Shown in pieces: positions 6,230 through 14,182 of a stretch of DNA of 21,153 bases. The first letter of the stretch is position 1. Each line of letters begins with the position of its first letter. The stretch is taken from assembly GCA_934675685.1 (NCBI GenBank), contig CAKURL010000025.1, positions 1 to 21,153 on the forward strand, written 5' to 3'. The notes below the pieces were generated by a model. The model saw only the letters and a program-made list of their open reading frames with translations. It had not been told where the DNA came from and did no database searches. Made by a program: the position numbers and the translations under genes. This stretch comes from an uncultured Candidatus Melainabacteria bacterium. GTDB lineage: Bacteria > Cyanobacteriota > Vampirovibrionia > Gastranaerophilales > Gastranaerophilaceae.

Positions 6230-7519
6230 ATGAAAAAAGCACTGGCAACACTTTTAATATTGTTCTTGGCTTCGCCTTGTTGGGCTCTTTTGGAAGAAAA
6301 AAAAGTTTCCCTAAAAGAAGCGATAGACACTGCGCTTGAAATCAATCCGCAGATTAAAATGATGAAAATAGATGTCCAAAAATCCAAAAACGACATCAAA
6401 ATCCAAAACCAATTGCAAAACCCCTCGATAGGCACAGGCCAAAACATCGGAAAAACCGCAAAAGGAAACGCAGAGCAGATTTCAGCAGACTATGTAATCG
6501 AAATTTTAAAAAGAGGAAAAAGAAAAAAAGCCGCCCAAAGCGAATCTTTGGCTTTAGCAAACAACCAAAAATTCCAAGAATTGTCTTTTGTGGCGGAGAT
6601 TAAATTCGCTTATATCAATCTTCTTTTGAAAAAAGCAAATTTAAAAATTACAACAGAGCAAATGCAAATTTCAAAAGAAATCTATGACAGCACAACAAAA
6701 CAAGAAGAGGACAAAAAAGCCTCCAGAACAGACGCAATCCAAGCCAAAATCGCGTACAACAGAGCATATTTATACAAAAACATAGCGAAAAGCGAAATGG
6801 TGACTGCGCAAAACGAATTCAACGCAATTATGAACTCAAATAATTTTGATTATAACACGCGAGCAGACTACCTAAACAACGACTACGAAAGCCTTTTGAC
6901 CTTGAGCCCAAATGACGATTTTTTGACTTTTGAAAAAGTAAAAGATTTTGCTTTGAAAAATAGATATGACATCAAAAAAGCAGCCCAAGACGTCGAAACT
7001 GCGCAAAACAACCTCGCTGTTGTGCGCTCAAAATTAATCCCAGACGTCGCGATTTCTGGCGGGTATCAATATGAAACAAAAGGTATGTCGGATAATGGCG
7101 TCTTTTTAAATGGCGCTTTTGCCGGACTTCAAATCGTGAATATTCCTTTGTTTTATAGATATAAACCTGAAATCGAGAATGCAAAGCTCGACATAGAAAA
7201 AGCGCAATTAAACTATGAGGACGTCAAAATCGACGCAACAAGAAACATCACGGACGCTTGGGAAAAATATACAATTGCAAAAAACAACCTTACTTTTTAT
7301 AATAGCGAGCTTTTGTATAATTCAAAAGAATTACTAATGGAATCAATCAAAAATCTTGCCACAAAAGAAATCGACCTCACGAGCTTTTTGGTTTCAAAGA
7401 AGCTTTATTTAGAGCTTTCTTTAGGCTATGTTGAAGCTTTGAGTGAATATTATATAAACTATGCGCAGCTTTTAAAGGAAATGAATTTAGTTGAGCTGAA
7501 CAAGGAAGAGTTTATTTAG
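6230..7519 (+). CDS. TolC-family outer-membrane efflux protein
   Basis: Outer-membrane channel subunit of tripartite efflux or type I secretion systems (OEP family). The 429-residue length fits. Seen: a signal peptide (MKKALATLLILFLASPCWA), then VSLKEAIDTALEINPQIKMM, the characteristic first helix of the family. Long Lys/Gln/Asn-rich helices follow. A second, similar half starts near residue 225 with a related helix (VKDFALKNRYDIKKA), and the strand GGYQYETKG fits the membrane barrel region. The family's two-fold internal repeat is therefore visible. No membrane-fusion protein or inner-membrane pump is encoded nearby, so the partner is elsewhere. The upstream neighbour is an unknown exported protein. 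Substrate cannot be predicted. Confidence 0.88.
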   Translation: MKKALATLLILFLASPCWALLEEKKVSLKEAIDTALEINPQIKMMKIDVQKSKNDIKIQNQLQNPSIGTGQNIGKTAKGNAEQISADYVIEILKRGKRKKAAQSESLALANNQKFQELSFVAEIKFAYINLLLKKANLKITTEQMQISKEIYDSTTKQEEDKKASRTDAIQAKIAYNRAYLYKNIAKSEMVTAQNEFNAIMNSNNFDYNTRADYLNNDYESLLTLSPNDDFLTFEKVKDFALKNRYDIKKAAQDVETAQNNLAVVRSKLIPDVAISGGYQYETKGMSDNGVFLNGAFAGLQIVNIPLFYRYKPEIENAKLDIEKAQLNYEDVKIDATRNITDAWEKYTIAKNNLTFYNSELLYNSKELLMESIKNLATKEIDLTSFLVSKKLYLELSLGYVEALSEYYINYAQLLKEMNLVELNKEEFI

Positions 7520-7618
7520 TTTTAGTTTTTCTATGGTGATTGCTAGAAATGATTTTTAATTTTTAATAATCTTGACTTGTTCATTTTTTCTTTGGCTTTA
7601 GTTTATTCTCAAGGGTAG

Positions 7619-7883
7619 AAATTAAAAAACAAATGGCATACGAAAAGAAAAACCGGAGAGCAAGCCGTCTAATTATTTAATTTAAAATGTTCACATGTAC
7701 TTCGGGAGATGTTTCTTTGGCGCGCTTGACTGTTTTTCTTCAGACATTTGTTTTTTAATTGTGGGGTGTTGTAAAAGCCTTAGATTTTTCTCTTTCGGTT
7801 CACTTTCTCTTTTGCATTTTTTCGGCGCCTGAGAAATGGTAAAAGAGAAAGTGAACAAGGTGAATTTAATGTTGAATAAAATA
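7619..7883 (-). repeat. Right copy of the mosaic inverted repeat, with internal deletions
   Basis: Reverse-orientation counterpart of 4859-5277. It retains the 151-base block (7733-7883), the 16-base block (7720-7735, overlapping it by three bases) and the 41-base block (7619-7659). It lacks most of the GC-rich interior, including the 40-base repeat found at 5150-5189. The perfect 16-base-pair stem of the left copy is preserved. No gene is visible in 7520-8005. Confidence 0.8.
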
Positions 7884-7897
7884 TGTAATTTGCAATT

Positions 7898-7995
7898 CGT
7901 CATTCTGAACTTGTTTCAGAATCTTAATTCGATGCTAAATTCTTACAATCCATGTTTAGAGATTCTGAACAAATTGAAAAATTACGTTTCGTTTT
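7898..7995. repeat. Repeat A, copy 3, inverted and truncated
   Basis: Starts with CGTCATTCTGAACTTGTTTC and runs in the opposite orientation to copies 1 and 2. It ends after the AACAAATTGAAAAATTACG segment; the outer terminal inverted repeat of about 20-25 bases is missing. The break lies directly against the 3' end of the HDOD gene (stop at 8006). Confidence 0.75.
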
Positions 7996-8005
7996 ACTCA
8001 GGCCA

Positions 8006-8836
8006 TTATACAGGAGAAGAAATTTCCTTCAAGAAAATGCTTGCTTTTGCCAAAACTGTCTCTCTTAAAGCTACAGGATCTTCAATTGTAAAGTCCAATT
8101 TATTCATAATTTTTGGGTCCAAAAGAGGAGTTGGCATGTTTGTTTGCACCAATCTATCTGCGCAATAAACAACTCCGCAAACAGTCGGAAGAGAACTTTG
8201 AGTAGGTTGATGGTGATATCTGATACAATTTGTCAAAATCACCGGCAATTGCCATTTTTTAGAAATCAAAGCGCCCAAAACGCAATGGTTTGTGCCAAAT
8301 TGCGCGTCTTCTAATTCCACCAAATTAACATTTCCTTGTTGCGCGCTATAGCGAACTTTTGAATATTTCAAAGGATTTTTTGAATTTAATAAAATTTTTC
8401 CGATATCATGCAAAAATCCAATAACAAAAGCGTCGTCTGGGTTAATTACTCTATATTCTTTGGCAATTATTTCAGAAGCCACAGCACATTTAATTGAATG
8501 TTCCCACAATTCTCTGCTGCCTTGGGCTGTCATCATTTGTTTCAAAGCTAAGCTCATAATGATATTTTTTGCTTTCATCATACCTAAAATTACAAGAGCT
8601 TTATTTATTGATGTAATTTGTTGGCGAAAACCATAAAAAGCAGAGTTTACAAGGCTCAAAGTTTTTGTAGACAAGGCTTGGTCAATTTGCATGATTTTGC
8701 CTAATTCCACAATTCCTGTTTGAGGATTTTTTATGATATTAAGTGCCTTCACCATAACATTTGGCATAGGCGGAATGTCTTTATATTCTGCAACTAATGC
8801 TTGTGCGTCTAGTCTGTTTGGATTGTTATTCATCAT
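8006..8836 (-). CDS. HDOD-domain signalling protein
   Basis: HDOD domains are catalytically degenerate relatives of HD phosphohydrolases used in bacterial signalling and regulation; no single reaction can be assigned. The 276-residue protein is nearly all HDOD (about residues 14-215): IPPMPNVMVKALNIIKNP, DQALSTKTLSLVNSAFYG, ITSINKALVILG and WEHSIKCAVASEIIA are typical. His143-Asp144 of the HD pair is present in FLHDIGK, and later His residues occur in RYHHQP, so loss of metal binding is not certain from sequence. The start at 8836 (two consecutive ATGs) follows ftsX after five bases, with AGGT inside the ftsX end as a likely ribosome binding site. It is the last gene of the wecG-ftsX transcription unit. 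An HDOD gene coupled to ftsEX is unusual. Confidence 0.88.
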   Translation of the reverse strand: MMNNNPNRLDAQALVAEYKDIPPMPNVMVKALNIIKNPQTGIVELGKIMQIDQALSTKTLSLVNSAFYGFRQQITSINKALVILGMMKAKNIIMSLALKQMMTAQGSRELWEHSIKCAVASEIIAKEYRVINPDDAFVIGFLHDIGKILLNSKNPLKYSKVRYSAQQGNVNLVELEDAQFGTNHCVLGALISKKWQLPVILTNCIRYHHQPTQSSLPTVCGVVYCADRLVQTNMPTPLLDPKIMNKLDFTIEDPVALRETVLAKASIFLKEISSPV

Positions 8837-8841
8837 GATTT

Positions 8842-9762
8842 TTATACCTGCAAATGTTTTTTAATACTCAAGAAACTACCCACCGAGCTGAATATAACAC
8901 CGAGTATCAATACACTAAATAATACGATAAATTGTGCCATAGGGTCTATAGAAACCATGAAAAATTCATGTATTTTGATGATATAACTTTGCACAATGTC
9001 GATTGGGATTATTGCAACCAATGCTCCACAAAAGCCGTATATCGCGCCTTGAAGGATTAATGGTGTTTTGATGTACCAGTTTGAAACACCCATAAGCCGC
9101 ATGATTTCAATTTCTTCTTTCCTAGATTGAATTACGAGCTCAATGGTGTTATTAATTATTGCGATAGTTAAAATACACACAATTATTACAAAAACAACTG
9201 TCGCTGTGTTTATTATCGCATTCAACATTTCAAATTTTTGAACTAAATCTTTAGCATAGCTAGTATCTGAAACGCCTTCTACGGTTTTTAATTCGTTCAT
9301 GACGTCATTTATATGTTTTGTGCTGTCTAATTTTACGTGGAGAGTATCAGGAAGAGGGTTTTCGATATCCGGAACATCAATTTCTTTTTTCAATTGCAGC
9401 CAAGAAGACTGTTTTGAAATGTATGAAACTTTTTTCACATAATCGAGCGTTTTAATCTTTGCAATTGTGGAATTCACGTCTGCCGTGGGCTTTAAATATG
9501 CGCTCACTTCAAGAGCAGAGCCCATGGAAGTCACAAAAGAATTAAGAGCCAAAGTTACTCTAAAAATTGAACCGAAAATTGTCAAAATAGCAGCAATTGT
9601 GGTAATAATTGCGATATTCACAAGCCCAGTTTGAGCAATGCCTTTAACTGTTTCGATTGCAATTCGATATGTAATTCTAAATTCGCTCATCCAATCCTTT
9701 GAAATGTGCGATTTAACTTTATGTTTGAAAGTGTTCTTTGGTTGTCTCTTATTATTAATCAT
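8842..9762 (-). CDS. ftsX: Cell division protein FtsX
   Basis: FtsX is the membrane half of the FtsEX ABC-type complex, which couples ATP hydrolysis to activation of peptidoglycan hydrolases at the septum. The 306-residue product shows the expected plan: a basic cytoplasmic N-terminus, a first membrane segment (about 47-69), a large extracytoplasmic domain (about 75-182) with LEVSAYLKPTADVNSTIAKI, then three further membrane segments (about 183-205, 233-256, 277-299). The motif RKEEIEIMRLMGVSNWYI, which contacts the ATPase, is present. The start overlaps the end of ftsE by eight bases and uses AGGA within the ftsE coding sequence. The activator (EnvC or other) is not encoded here. Confidence 0.93.
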   Translation of the reverse strand: MINNKRQPKNTFKHKVKSHISKDWMSEFRITYRIAIETVKGIAQTGLVNIAIITTIAAILTIFGSIFRVTLALNSFVTSMGSALEVSAYLKPTADVNSTIAKIKTLDYVKKVSYISKQSSWLQLKKEIDVPDIENPLPDTLHVKLDSTKHINDVMNELKTVEGVSDTSYAKDLVQKFEMLNAIINTATVVFVIIVCILTIAIINNTIELVIQSRKEEIEIMRLMGVSNWYIKTPLILQGAIYGFCGALVAIIPIDIVQSYIIKIHEFFMVSIDPMAQFIVLFSVLILGVIFSSVGSFLSIKKHLQV

Positions 9763-10429
9763 ACGTTCCTGCTTGCATGTCTCTCACGATTTGCCCGTGG
9801 TCTAGCGTAATTACTCTTTTTCTAAAATAATTAACCATAGCTTGGTCATGGGTAGAAACCAAAATTGTAATGCCTCTTTGGTTAACTTGTTCTAAAATTT
9901 GCATAACCTCAAGAGAGTTCTTAGGGTCAAGGTTTCCTGTAGGTTCGTCCGCGATGAGCAACGGAGGCCCATTCACAATTGCGCGCGCGATAGAAACCCT
10001 TTGTTGTTCGCCGCCTGAAAGCTCGCATGGCTTAGATTTCCATTTGTCCTCTAAACCAACGACCTTAAGCGCCCCTATTACTCTTGATTCGATTTCTCTT
10101 GAAGAAATCCCCATTGTGCGAATAACATAGGCAATATTGTCATATACTGTGTGGTTTTGTAAAAGTTTATAATCTTGAAAAACGATACCCATGCAGCGCC
10201 TTAAGCTCGGAATTTTGCTTGGGGGAAGGTTTCCTATATCAATCCCTGCAACATATACGCTTCCTCTTGTGGGGCGTTCTTCTAAATATAGCATTTTCAT
10301 CAAAGTCGACTTACCGGCGCCCGAAGAACCCACCAAGAAAACAAATTCCCCAGGTTGAATGTGCAAATCTATTCCTCGAAGAGCATATTTATTTTTATAT
10401 TCTTTTACTAAATTTCTAACTTTAATCAT
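9755..10429 (-). CDS. ftsE: Cell division ATP-binding protein FtsE
   Basis: Cytoplasmic ATPase of the FtsEX complex. At 224 residues it has the family's length. Seen: Walker A GSSGAGKST (34-42), Q-loop Gln85 in VFQDYKLL, ABC signature LSGGEQQR (137-144), Walker B LLIADEPTGNLD (157-168) and switch His194 in VSTHDQAM. LLQNHTVYDNIAYVIR is characteristic of FtsE rather than of transport ATPases. The ATG at 10429 overlaps the stop of the transketolase C-half gene as ATGA, and ftsX begins inside its 3' end, so all three are probably translationally coupled. Confidence 0.95.
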   Translation of the reverse strand: MIKVRNLVKEYKNKYALRGIDLHIQPGEFVFLVGSSGAGKSTLMKMLYLEERPTRGSVYVAGIDIGNLPPSKIPSLRRCMGIVFQDYKLLQNHTVYDNIAYVIRTMGISSREIESRVIGALKVVGLEDKWKSKPCELSGGEQQRVSIARAIVNGPPLLIADEPTGNLDPKNSLEVMQILEQVNQRGITILVSTHDQAMVNYFRKRVITLDHGQIVRDMQAGTYD

Positions 10430-11376
10430 TTTACTTCCATGAATTTGATTATTTCTTCGTATAATTTGTTTGAAGTCAAACCGTAGAACTCAAGCAATTG
10501 TCTTTGTTCTCCGGATTGCCCAAAAACGTCTTTTGTGCCAATTCTATGCACTTTTGTTGGCGCATATTGTGACAACGATTCGCAAACAGCAGAACCAAGG
10601 CCGCCTATTATGCTGTGGTTTTCTACTGTTACTACTTTTCTTGTTTTTAGCGCACTATCTTTCAAGACCAAATGATGGAAAGGTTTCACCATAGGATAAT
10701 GCAAGACTTCTGCGCTAATTCCGATTTCTTCCAATTTTCTTGCTGCTTCTAAAACTTCAAAAAGCATTTCGCCATTTGAAACGATAGTTAAATCTTTTCC
10801 TTCTTTCAATTTAACCCCGTTGAAGGCATTAAACTTATATTTTTCGTCAAAAATATCGTTCAAATTTGTCCTTGGAATTCTTATATACATAGGCCCTTTT
10901 GTGTTTGCGGCATATTCAAGGACTTGTTTCACTTCTCTACAATCAGAAGGAACGATGACTTTCATCTCAGGCAAAACGCGCATTAAAGCAACATCTTCTA
11001 AAGCCTGATGAGAAGCGCCATCTTCGCCCACTGTGACTCCGCCATGGGTCGCTACGATTTTGACGTCTAATTTTGAATAGCAAATCGTGTTTCTAATTTG
11101 GTCCAAGCAACGAGCAGTTGCAAACATAGCAAATGTACTTGCAAAGACCGTTTTTCCGCCATAAGCAAGGCCAGAGGCTGTTCCCATCAAGTCTTGTTCT
11201 GCTATTCCGCAGTTGAAAAAGCGCTCTGGATAAACTTTTTTAAACCTTGCAGTTTGAGTGGAGCAAGATAAATCCGCGTCTAAAACAACAATGTTTGGAT
11301 TTTTCTTTCCTAATTCAACTAAAGTATCGCCATATACGTTTCTTGGCGAATTTATTCCTTGTTTTTTAGTCAGCAT
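10426..11376 (-). CDS. tktB: Transketolase, C-terminal half subunit
   Basis: In split transketolases this subunit carries the pyrimidine-binding and C-terminal domains; with the N-half it moves two-carbon ketol units in the pentose phosphate pathway. The 316-residue product contains VVLDADLSCSTQT, the catalytic glutamate Glu60 in NCGIAEQDLMGTASGLA, GASHQALEDVALMRVLP and a C-terminal nucleotide-fold-like domain (LTIVSNGEMLFEVLEAARKL). The related DXS and pyruvate dehydrogenase beta chains share the fold, but pairing with the upstream N-half and the HQALED region fit transketolase. The ATG at 11376 has an excellent GGAGG six bases away and overlaps the N-half gene by 11 bases. Symbol tentative. 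Confidence 0.9.
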   Translation of the reverse strand: MLTKKQGINSPRNVYGDTLVELGKKNPNIVVLDADLSCSTQTARFKKVYPERFFNCGIAEQDLMGTASGLAYGGKTVFASTFAMFATARCLDQIRNTICYSKLDVKIVATHGGVTVGEDGASHQALEDVALMRVLPEMKVIVPSDCREVKQVLEYAANTKGPMYIRIPRTNLNDIFDEKYKFNAFNGVKLKEGKDLTIVSNGEMLFEVLEAARKLEEIGISAEVLHYPMVKPFHHLVLKDSALKTRKVVTVENHSIIGGLGSAVCESLSQYAPTKVHRIGTKDVFGQSGEQRQLLEFYGLTSNKLYEEIIKFMEVK

Positions 11377-12175
11377 TTAATTCCTCCAAAGCTTGTTTTA
11401 GTTGTTCGTCGTTTGGCGCTTTTCCGTGCCAAGAAGGGTTATTTTCCATAAAAGAAACACCTTTGCCTTTTATGGTATTTAAAATAATTGCTTGTAATTT
11501 CTTTTGTTCTTTTGCTTCTTTGAAAGCTTTTTCGAGCTCATCATAATCATGCCCGTCGATTGATTTAACTTCAAAACCAAAAGCTTCGAGCTTCTTGTCT
11601 AATGGCTCTAATGTCTTGATGTCGTTTACGTTGCCGTCTATTTGAAGATTGTTTTTATCAATCAAAACAACAAGATTATCTAATTTTTGGCTATTTGCAT
11701 TCATCAAAGCTTCCCAAACGCTTCCTTCTTGCATTTCGCCATCGCCCATCAAAACAAAAACTTTAGAATCAATAGCGTCTAATCTCATCGCAAGCGCAAG
11801 CCCAACGCCAATCGAAAGCCCTTGGCCCAAAGAACCTGTGGAAACTTCAATCCCTTCTAGCCCAACGCAAGAAGAAGGGTGACCTTGGAGCTTAGAGCCT
11901 AAAATCCTAAAGCCTCTTAAAAGGTCTTTTGAAAAATATCCACAATGCGCCAAAGTCGCATATAGTGCAGTGCTCGCATGGCCTTTAGACAAGATAAATT
12001 TATCTCTTTTGTTAAAATCAGGAGAGTTTTTCCACTCCAAAGGAACATTTAAAACCTTTTTATATAATACACAAAGTGCGTCCACACAAGACAATGCGCC
12101 CCCTGGGTGACCAGATTTTGCATTATGTATCATTTTTAAAATGTCAGCTCTAACGCCGTTTGCAAAATTTAGCAA
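11366..12175 (-). CDS. tktA: Transketolase, N-terminal half subunit
   Basis: Thiamine-diphosphate-binding subunit of the split transketolase. The 269-residue product shows the cofactor motif GDGEMQEGSVWEA... (GDG at 144-146, ending in Asn175-Asn176), the histidines of KSGHPGGALS (His23), LSKGHAS (His66) and QGHPS (His99), and STGSLGQGLSIGVGLA. The start is a TTG at 12175: GAAAGG, formed by the last codons of the upstream glycosyltransferase gene, lies eight bases upstream, and the product begins where the family does. Four bases separate it from the upstream stop. A two-gene transketolase is common in archaea, clostridia and several other lineages, so the split is not a frameshift. Symbol tentative. 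Confidence 0.92.
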   Translation of the reverse strand: MLNFANGVRADILKMIHNAKSGHPGGALSCVDALCVLYKKVLNVPLEWKNSPDFNKRDKFILSKGHASTALYATLAHCGYFSKDLLRGFRILGSKLQGHPSSCVGLEGIEVSTGSLGQGLSIGVGLALAMRLDAIDSKVFVLMGDGEMQEGSVWEALMNANSQKLDNLVVLIDKNNLQIDGNVNDIKTLEPLDKKLEAFGFEVKSIDGHDYDELEKAFKEAKEQKKLQAIILNTIKGKGVSFMENNPSWHGKAPNDEQLKQALEELNAD

Positions 12176-12179
12176 TTTA

Positions 12180-12923
12180 TCAACCTTTCTTTAACACAAT
12201 ATCTATTATACATTTTATTAGAAACATTGGCAAAAGAGGAAAAATTCTCTTAAACCTTTCGGGCTGTTTGATTGTGCGATAAAGCCACTCGAGCCCGAGT
12301 TTTCTATAGATTTCAGGAGACTCCTCGACGAGCCCAGAGAAAACATCAAAACTGCCCCCAACACCAATCATCACGCAGCCTTGTAAACTTTTTTTAAGCT
12401 CAACTATAATTTCTTCTTGTTTAGGAGACCCCATCGCCACAAGAAGAATTTGAGGTTCGCTTTTTATGATGTCATCTTTAATTTCTTCTAAAGATTTAAA
12501 ATATCCGTTGTGCAAATAGCAAACATCAATGTTTTTATATTCTTTTTTAAAATTTTCACAAGCTTTTGTAACAACTTCTTCTTTTGCACCCAAAAAACCA
12601 ATTCTATAGCCATTTTCGCTCGCCAATCTGACAAGAGCTCTCGAAAAATCTACCCCACGGACAGGTTTTTTAGAAATATTTTTCAAACGAAGCGCCAAAG
12701 AAACCCCGACACCATCTATTATATTTAAATCTGAACCATTCAAAATTTCAAAAAAGTCTTTATTTTTTTGCGCATTCATAATCATCTCAGGATTTATTGT
12801 GATTATGTGAAAATTTCTTTTTTCGTCTATTGCTTTTTTTGAAGCCTCAAGCGCATAATCCTTGTCGGCTAAATCAACGCGACAATCCAAGACTTTTGTA
12901 CTAGCTGAATGTTTATTAGTCAT
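12180..12923 (-). CDS. WecG/TagA/CpsF-family (GT26) glycosyltransferase
   Basis: Family members transfer N-acetylmannosamine or related sugars from UDP-sugars to a lipid-linked acceptor on the cytoplasmic face of the membrane, for wall teichoic acid, common antigen or capsule synthesis. The 247-residue product shows THE family landmarks TINPEMIMNA (Thr42 region), NIIDGVGV with the presumed catalytic Asp70, GYRIGFLGAKEEV, LLVAMGSPKQE and VMIGVGGSFDVFSG, and a basic/hydrophobic C-terminal tail (LGLEWLYRTIKQPERFKRIF, then LLPMFLIKCIIDIVL) that peripherally binds membrane in TagA. Teichoic acid is unlikely in a diderm, so an O-antigen, capsule or exopolysaccharide role is more plausible; substrate not determinable. 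First gene of the minus-strand transcription unit; a TAAAAT lies six bases before its ATG. Confidence 0.88.
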   Translation of the reverse strand: MTNKHSASTKVLDCRVDLADKDYALEASKKAIDEKRNFHIITINPEMIMNAQKNKDFFEILNGSDLNIIDGVGVSLALRLKNISKKPVRGVDFSRALVRLASENGYRIGFLGAKEEVVTKACENFKKEYKNIDVCYLHNGYFKSLEEIKDDIIKSEPQILLVAMGSPKQEEIIVELKKSLQGCVMIGVGGSFDVFSGLVEESPEIYRKLGLEWLYRTIKQPERFKRIFPLLPMFLIKCIIDIVLKKG

Positions 12924-12929
12924 ACATCT

Positions 12930-12935
12930 ATTTTA
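12930..12935 (-). promoter_or_regulatory. Possible -10 box of the wecG-tkt-ftsEX-HDOD unit
   Basis: TAAAAT on the minus strand lies six bases before the ATG at 12923, implying a leaderless message. No good -35 box is evident in the terminator-rich AT stretch upstream, so confidence is low. Confidence 0.35.
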
Positions 12936-12955
12936 TCATAAAATTTAAAACAAAA

Positions 12956-12978
12956 AAGCTACTTTTTAAAAGTAGCTT
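12956..12978 (-). terminator. Rho-independent terminator of the 12998-13297 gene
   Basis: An inverted repeat (AAGCTACTTTT and AAAAGTAGCTT around one base; realistically a nine-pair stem) is followed on the minus strand by TTTTTTG. It separates the small acidic gene from the wecG unit, which needs its own promoter in the 30 bases beyond. Confidence 0.8.
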
Positions 12979-12997
12979 AGAAAAAAGTATAGAAAAT

Positions 12998-13297
12998 CTA
13001 ATCTTCGTCTTTGAAGCCGAAAAGAATTTCGGGCTCAACTCCTAAGACTTCTCCGATATAATTCAATTCCTTCACGGTCAACTTCGAAAGCAAAGAAACA
13101 TCAAAATTTTCGACAAAATCCAAAACTTGGTCTTCATTCATCTTCAAAATTGGGGAGATTTCTTCTTCGTTTTTCGAAATATATTCAATATCAGATAAAC
13201 CTTCTTCGAAAAAATTTCTTTGAGGCTTTTGCTCTAAAATTTCTTCGCTCAGGTTTTTTTGAAATACTCTTTCTAAAATTGCTCTTTCATTTTTCAT
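12998..13297 (-). CDS. Small acidic hypothetical protein
   Basis: A 99-residue, Glu/Asp-rich protein that I do not recognise. AAAGGTG about nine bases upstream of the ATG at 13297 supports the start, and the terminator at 12956-12978 supports a separate transcript. The N-terminal half is probably flexible and charged; residues about 52-95 (MNEDQVLDFVENFDVSLLSKLTVKEL...) look like a compact helical unit with a short acidic tail. It is divergent from the helix-turn-helix/coiled-coil gene at 13560 across a 262-base spacer. No signal peptide, Cys or membrane segment. Confidence 0.65.
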   Translation of the reverse strand: MKNERAILERVFQKNLSEEILEQKPQRNFFEEGLSDIEYISKNEEEISPILKMNEDQVLDFVENFDVSLLSKLTVKELNYIGEVLGVEPEILFGFKDED

Positions 13298-13495
13298 GGC
13301 CTACACACCTTTCTCATATTTTACATGTCGGCAAAAATATTAAAAACTTAATTGAAATTTATAATTTTGTTACATTTGTTAATAAAATCTTGTTTCTTCA
13401 AAGCAGACTTTATAAAAAGGCTCAAATTAAACACAGACAAACAAAACAACCATTTTTGCTTATAACTTTAAAAATATTACTAAATTGCAACAATT

Positions 13496-13524
13496 TAGAC
13501 TATTTTAAAATTATATTTTATAAT
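13496..13524 (+). promoter_or_regulatory. Sigma-70-like promoter for the 13560-15889 pair
   Basis: TAGACT (13496-13501) and a perfect TATAAT (13519-13524) with a 17-base spacer. The expected leader of roughly 28 bases contains the ribosome binding site AAAAGGAG at 13546-13553. Confidence 0.65.
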
Positions 13525-13559
13525 GGAACTGTAGAATTCATTTCCAAAAGGAGCGCTTT

Positions 13560-14174
13560 GTGCAAGAATCAATACTAAACACAGTAGAGAAAATGAAAGA
13601 AGAAAAAATAAACGTCGAAGAATTAGAAGCTGTTTTAAATAGCGACATTGAAGAAGTTGTAAAACTTTGCAAAAGAGCTTGTCTTAAACCAAAGACAGAC
13701 TCTATGGGCAATGCCTATTTTACAAAAGACGACGTTAGCATTCTTAAAAAAATGAAAGAATTATTCAACCAAGCGCAAAATCTACAAACAAATTCAAAAA
13801 TAGAAGAAGCAAGACCCCAAGAAGAAGACCTTTTACAAAAGAAAGTGAATTTCTTAGCAAGAGCAAAAAGCAGAATTAAATCGCAAGAAACAAAACCTCT
13901 TGCAAACACAAATGTGATTTCAAATCATATCCAAACAAGATTAGATAACTTTGAAAAAAACATAATCGACAAAATGAGCGCAATTTTGAGCGAAAAAATG
14001 GACGGCTTTGACGAAATCATAGTCGAGCTCATTCGCGCAAAAACTGAAAATGAAAATTTAAGACAACAAGTAAACTCCTTAAACAAACAAGTGTACATTT
14101 TAAAAAATGAATTAGCCTCCTTCAACCCTGTTGCATTTGGCTTCTACACAAGAACTGAAACAAAAGACCTATAA
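13560..14174 (+). CDS. MerR-like helix-turn-helix / coiled-coil protein
   Basis: A 204-residue protein starting with GTG at 13560, supported by AAAAGGAG six bases upstream. Residues about 17-68 resemble the DNA-binding head of MerR-type or related regulators: NVEELEAVLNSDIEEVVKLC as the helical part, then NAYFTKDDVSILKKMKEL, which echoes the G-Y-R-x-Y-x-x-x-D-L wing and helix of that family. Residues 70-120 are polar linker; about 125-187 form a coiled coil (QTRLDNFEKNIIDKMS..., LRQQVNSLNKQVYILKNELA). There is no recognisable effector domain and no receiver domain. The histidine kinase gene starts eight bases after its stop, so the two form one operon. DNA binding is inferred from resemblance only; a structural coiled-coil protein is the alternative. 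Confidence 0.65.
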   Translation: MQESILNTVEKMKEEKINVEELEAVLNSDIEEVVKLCKRACLKPKTDSMGNAYFTKDDVSILKKMKELFNQAQNLQTNSKIEEARPQEEDLLQKKVNFLARAKSRIKSQETKPLANTNVISNHIQTRLDNFEKNIIDKMSAILSEKMDGFDEIIVELIRAKTENENLRQQVNSLNKQVYILKNELASFNPVAFGFYTRTETKDL

Positions 14175-14182
14175 TTTTTAAA

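Noticed and set aside
7836..8168. 110-residue plus-strand reading frame
   Set aside because: It is composed of the repeat block, repeat A copy 3 and antisense of the HDOD gene; not a gene.
10426..12175. Frameshifted single transketolase gene
   Set aside because: The second half has its own GGAGG site and ATG, the 11-base overlap is typical of operons, and two-subunit transketolases are well known.
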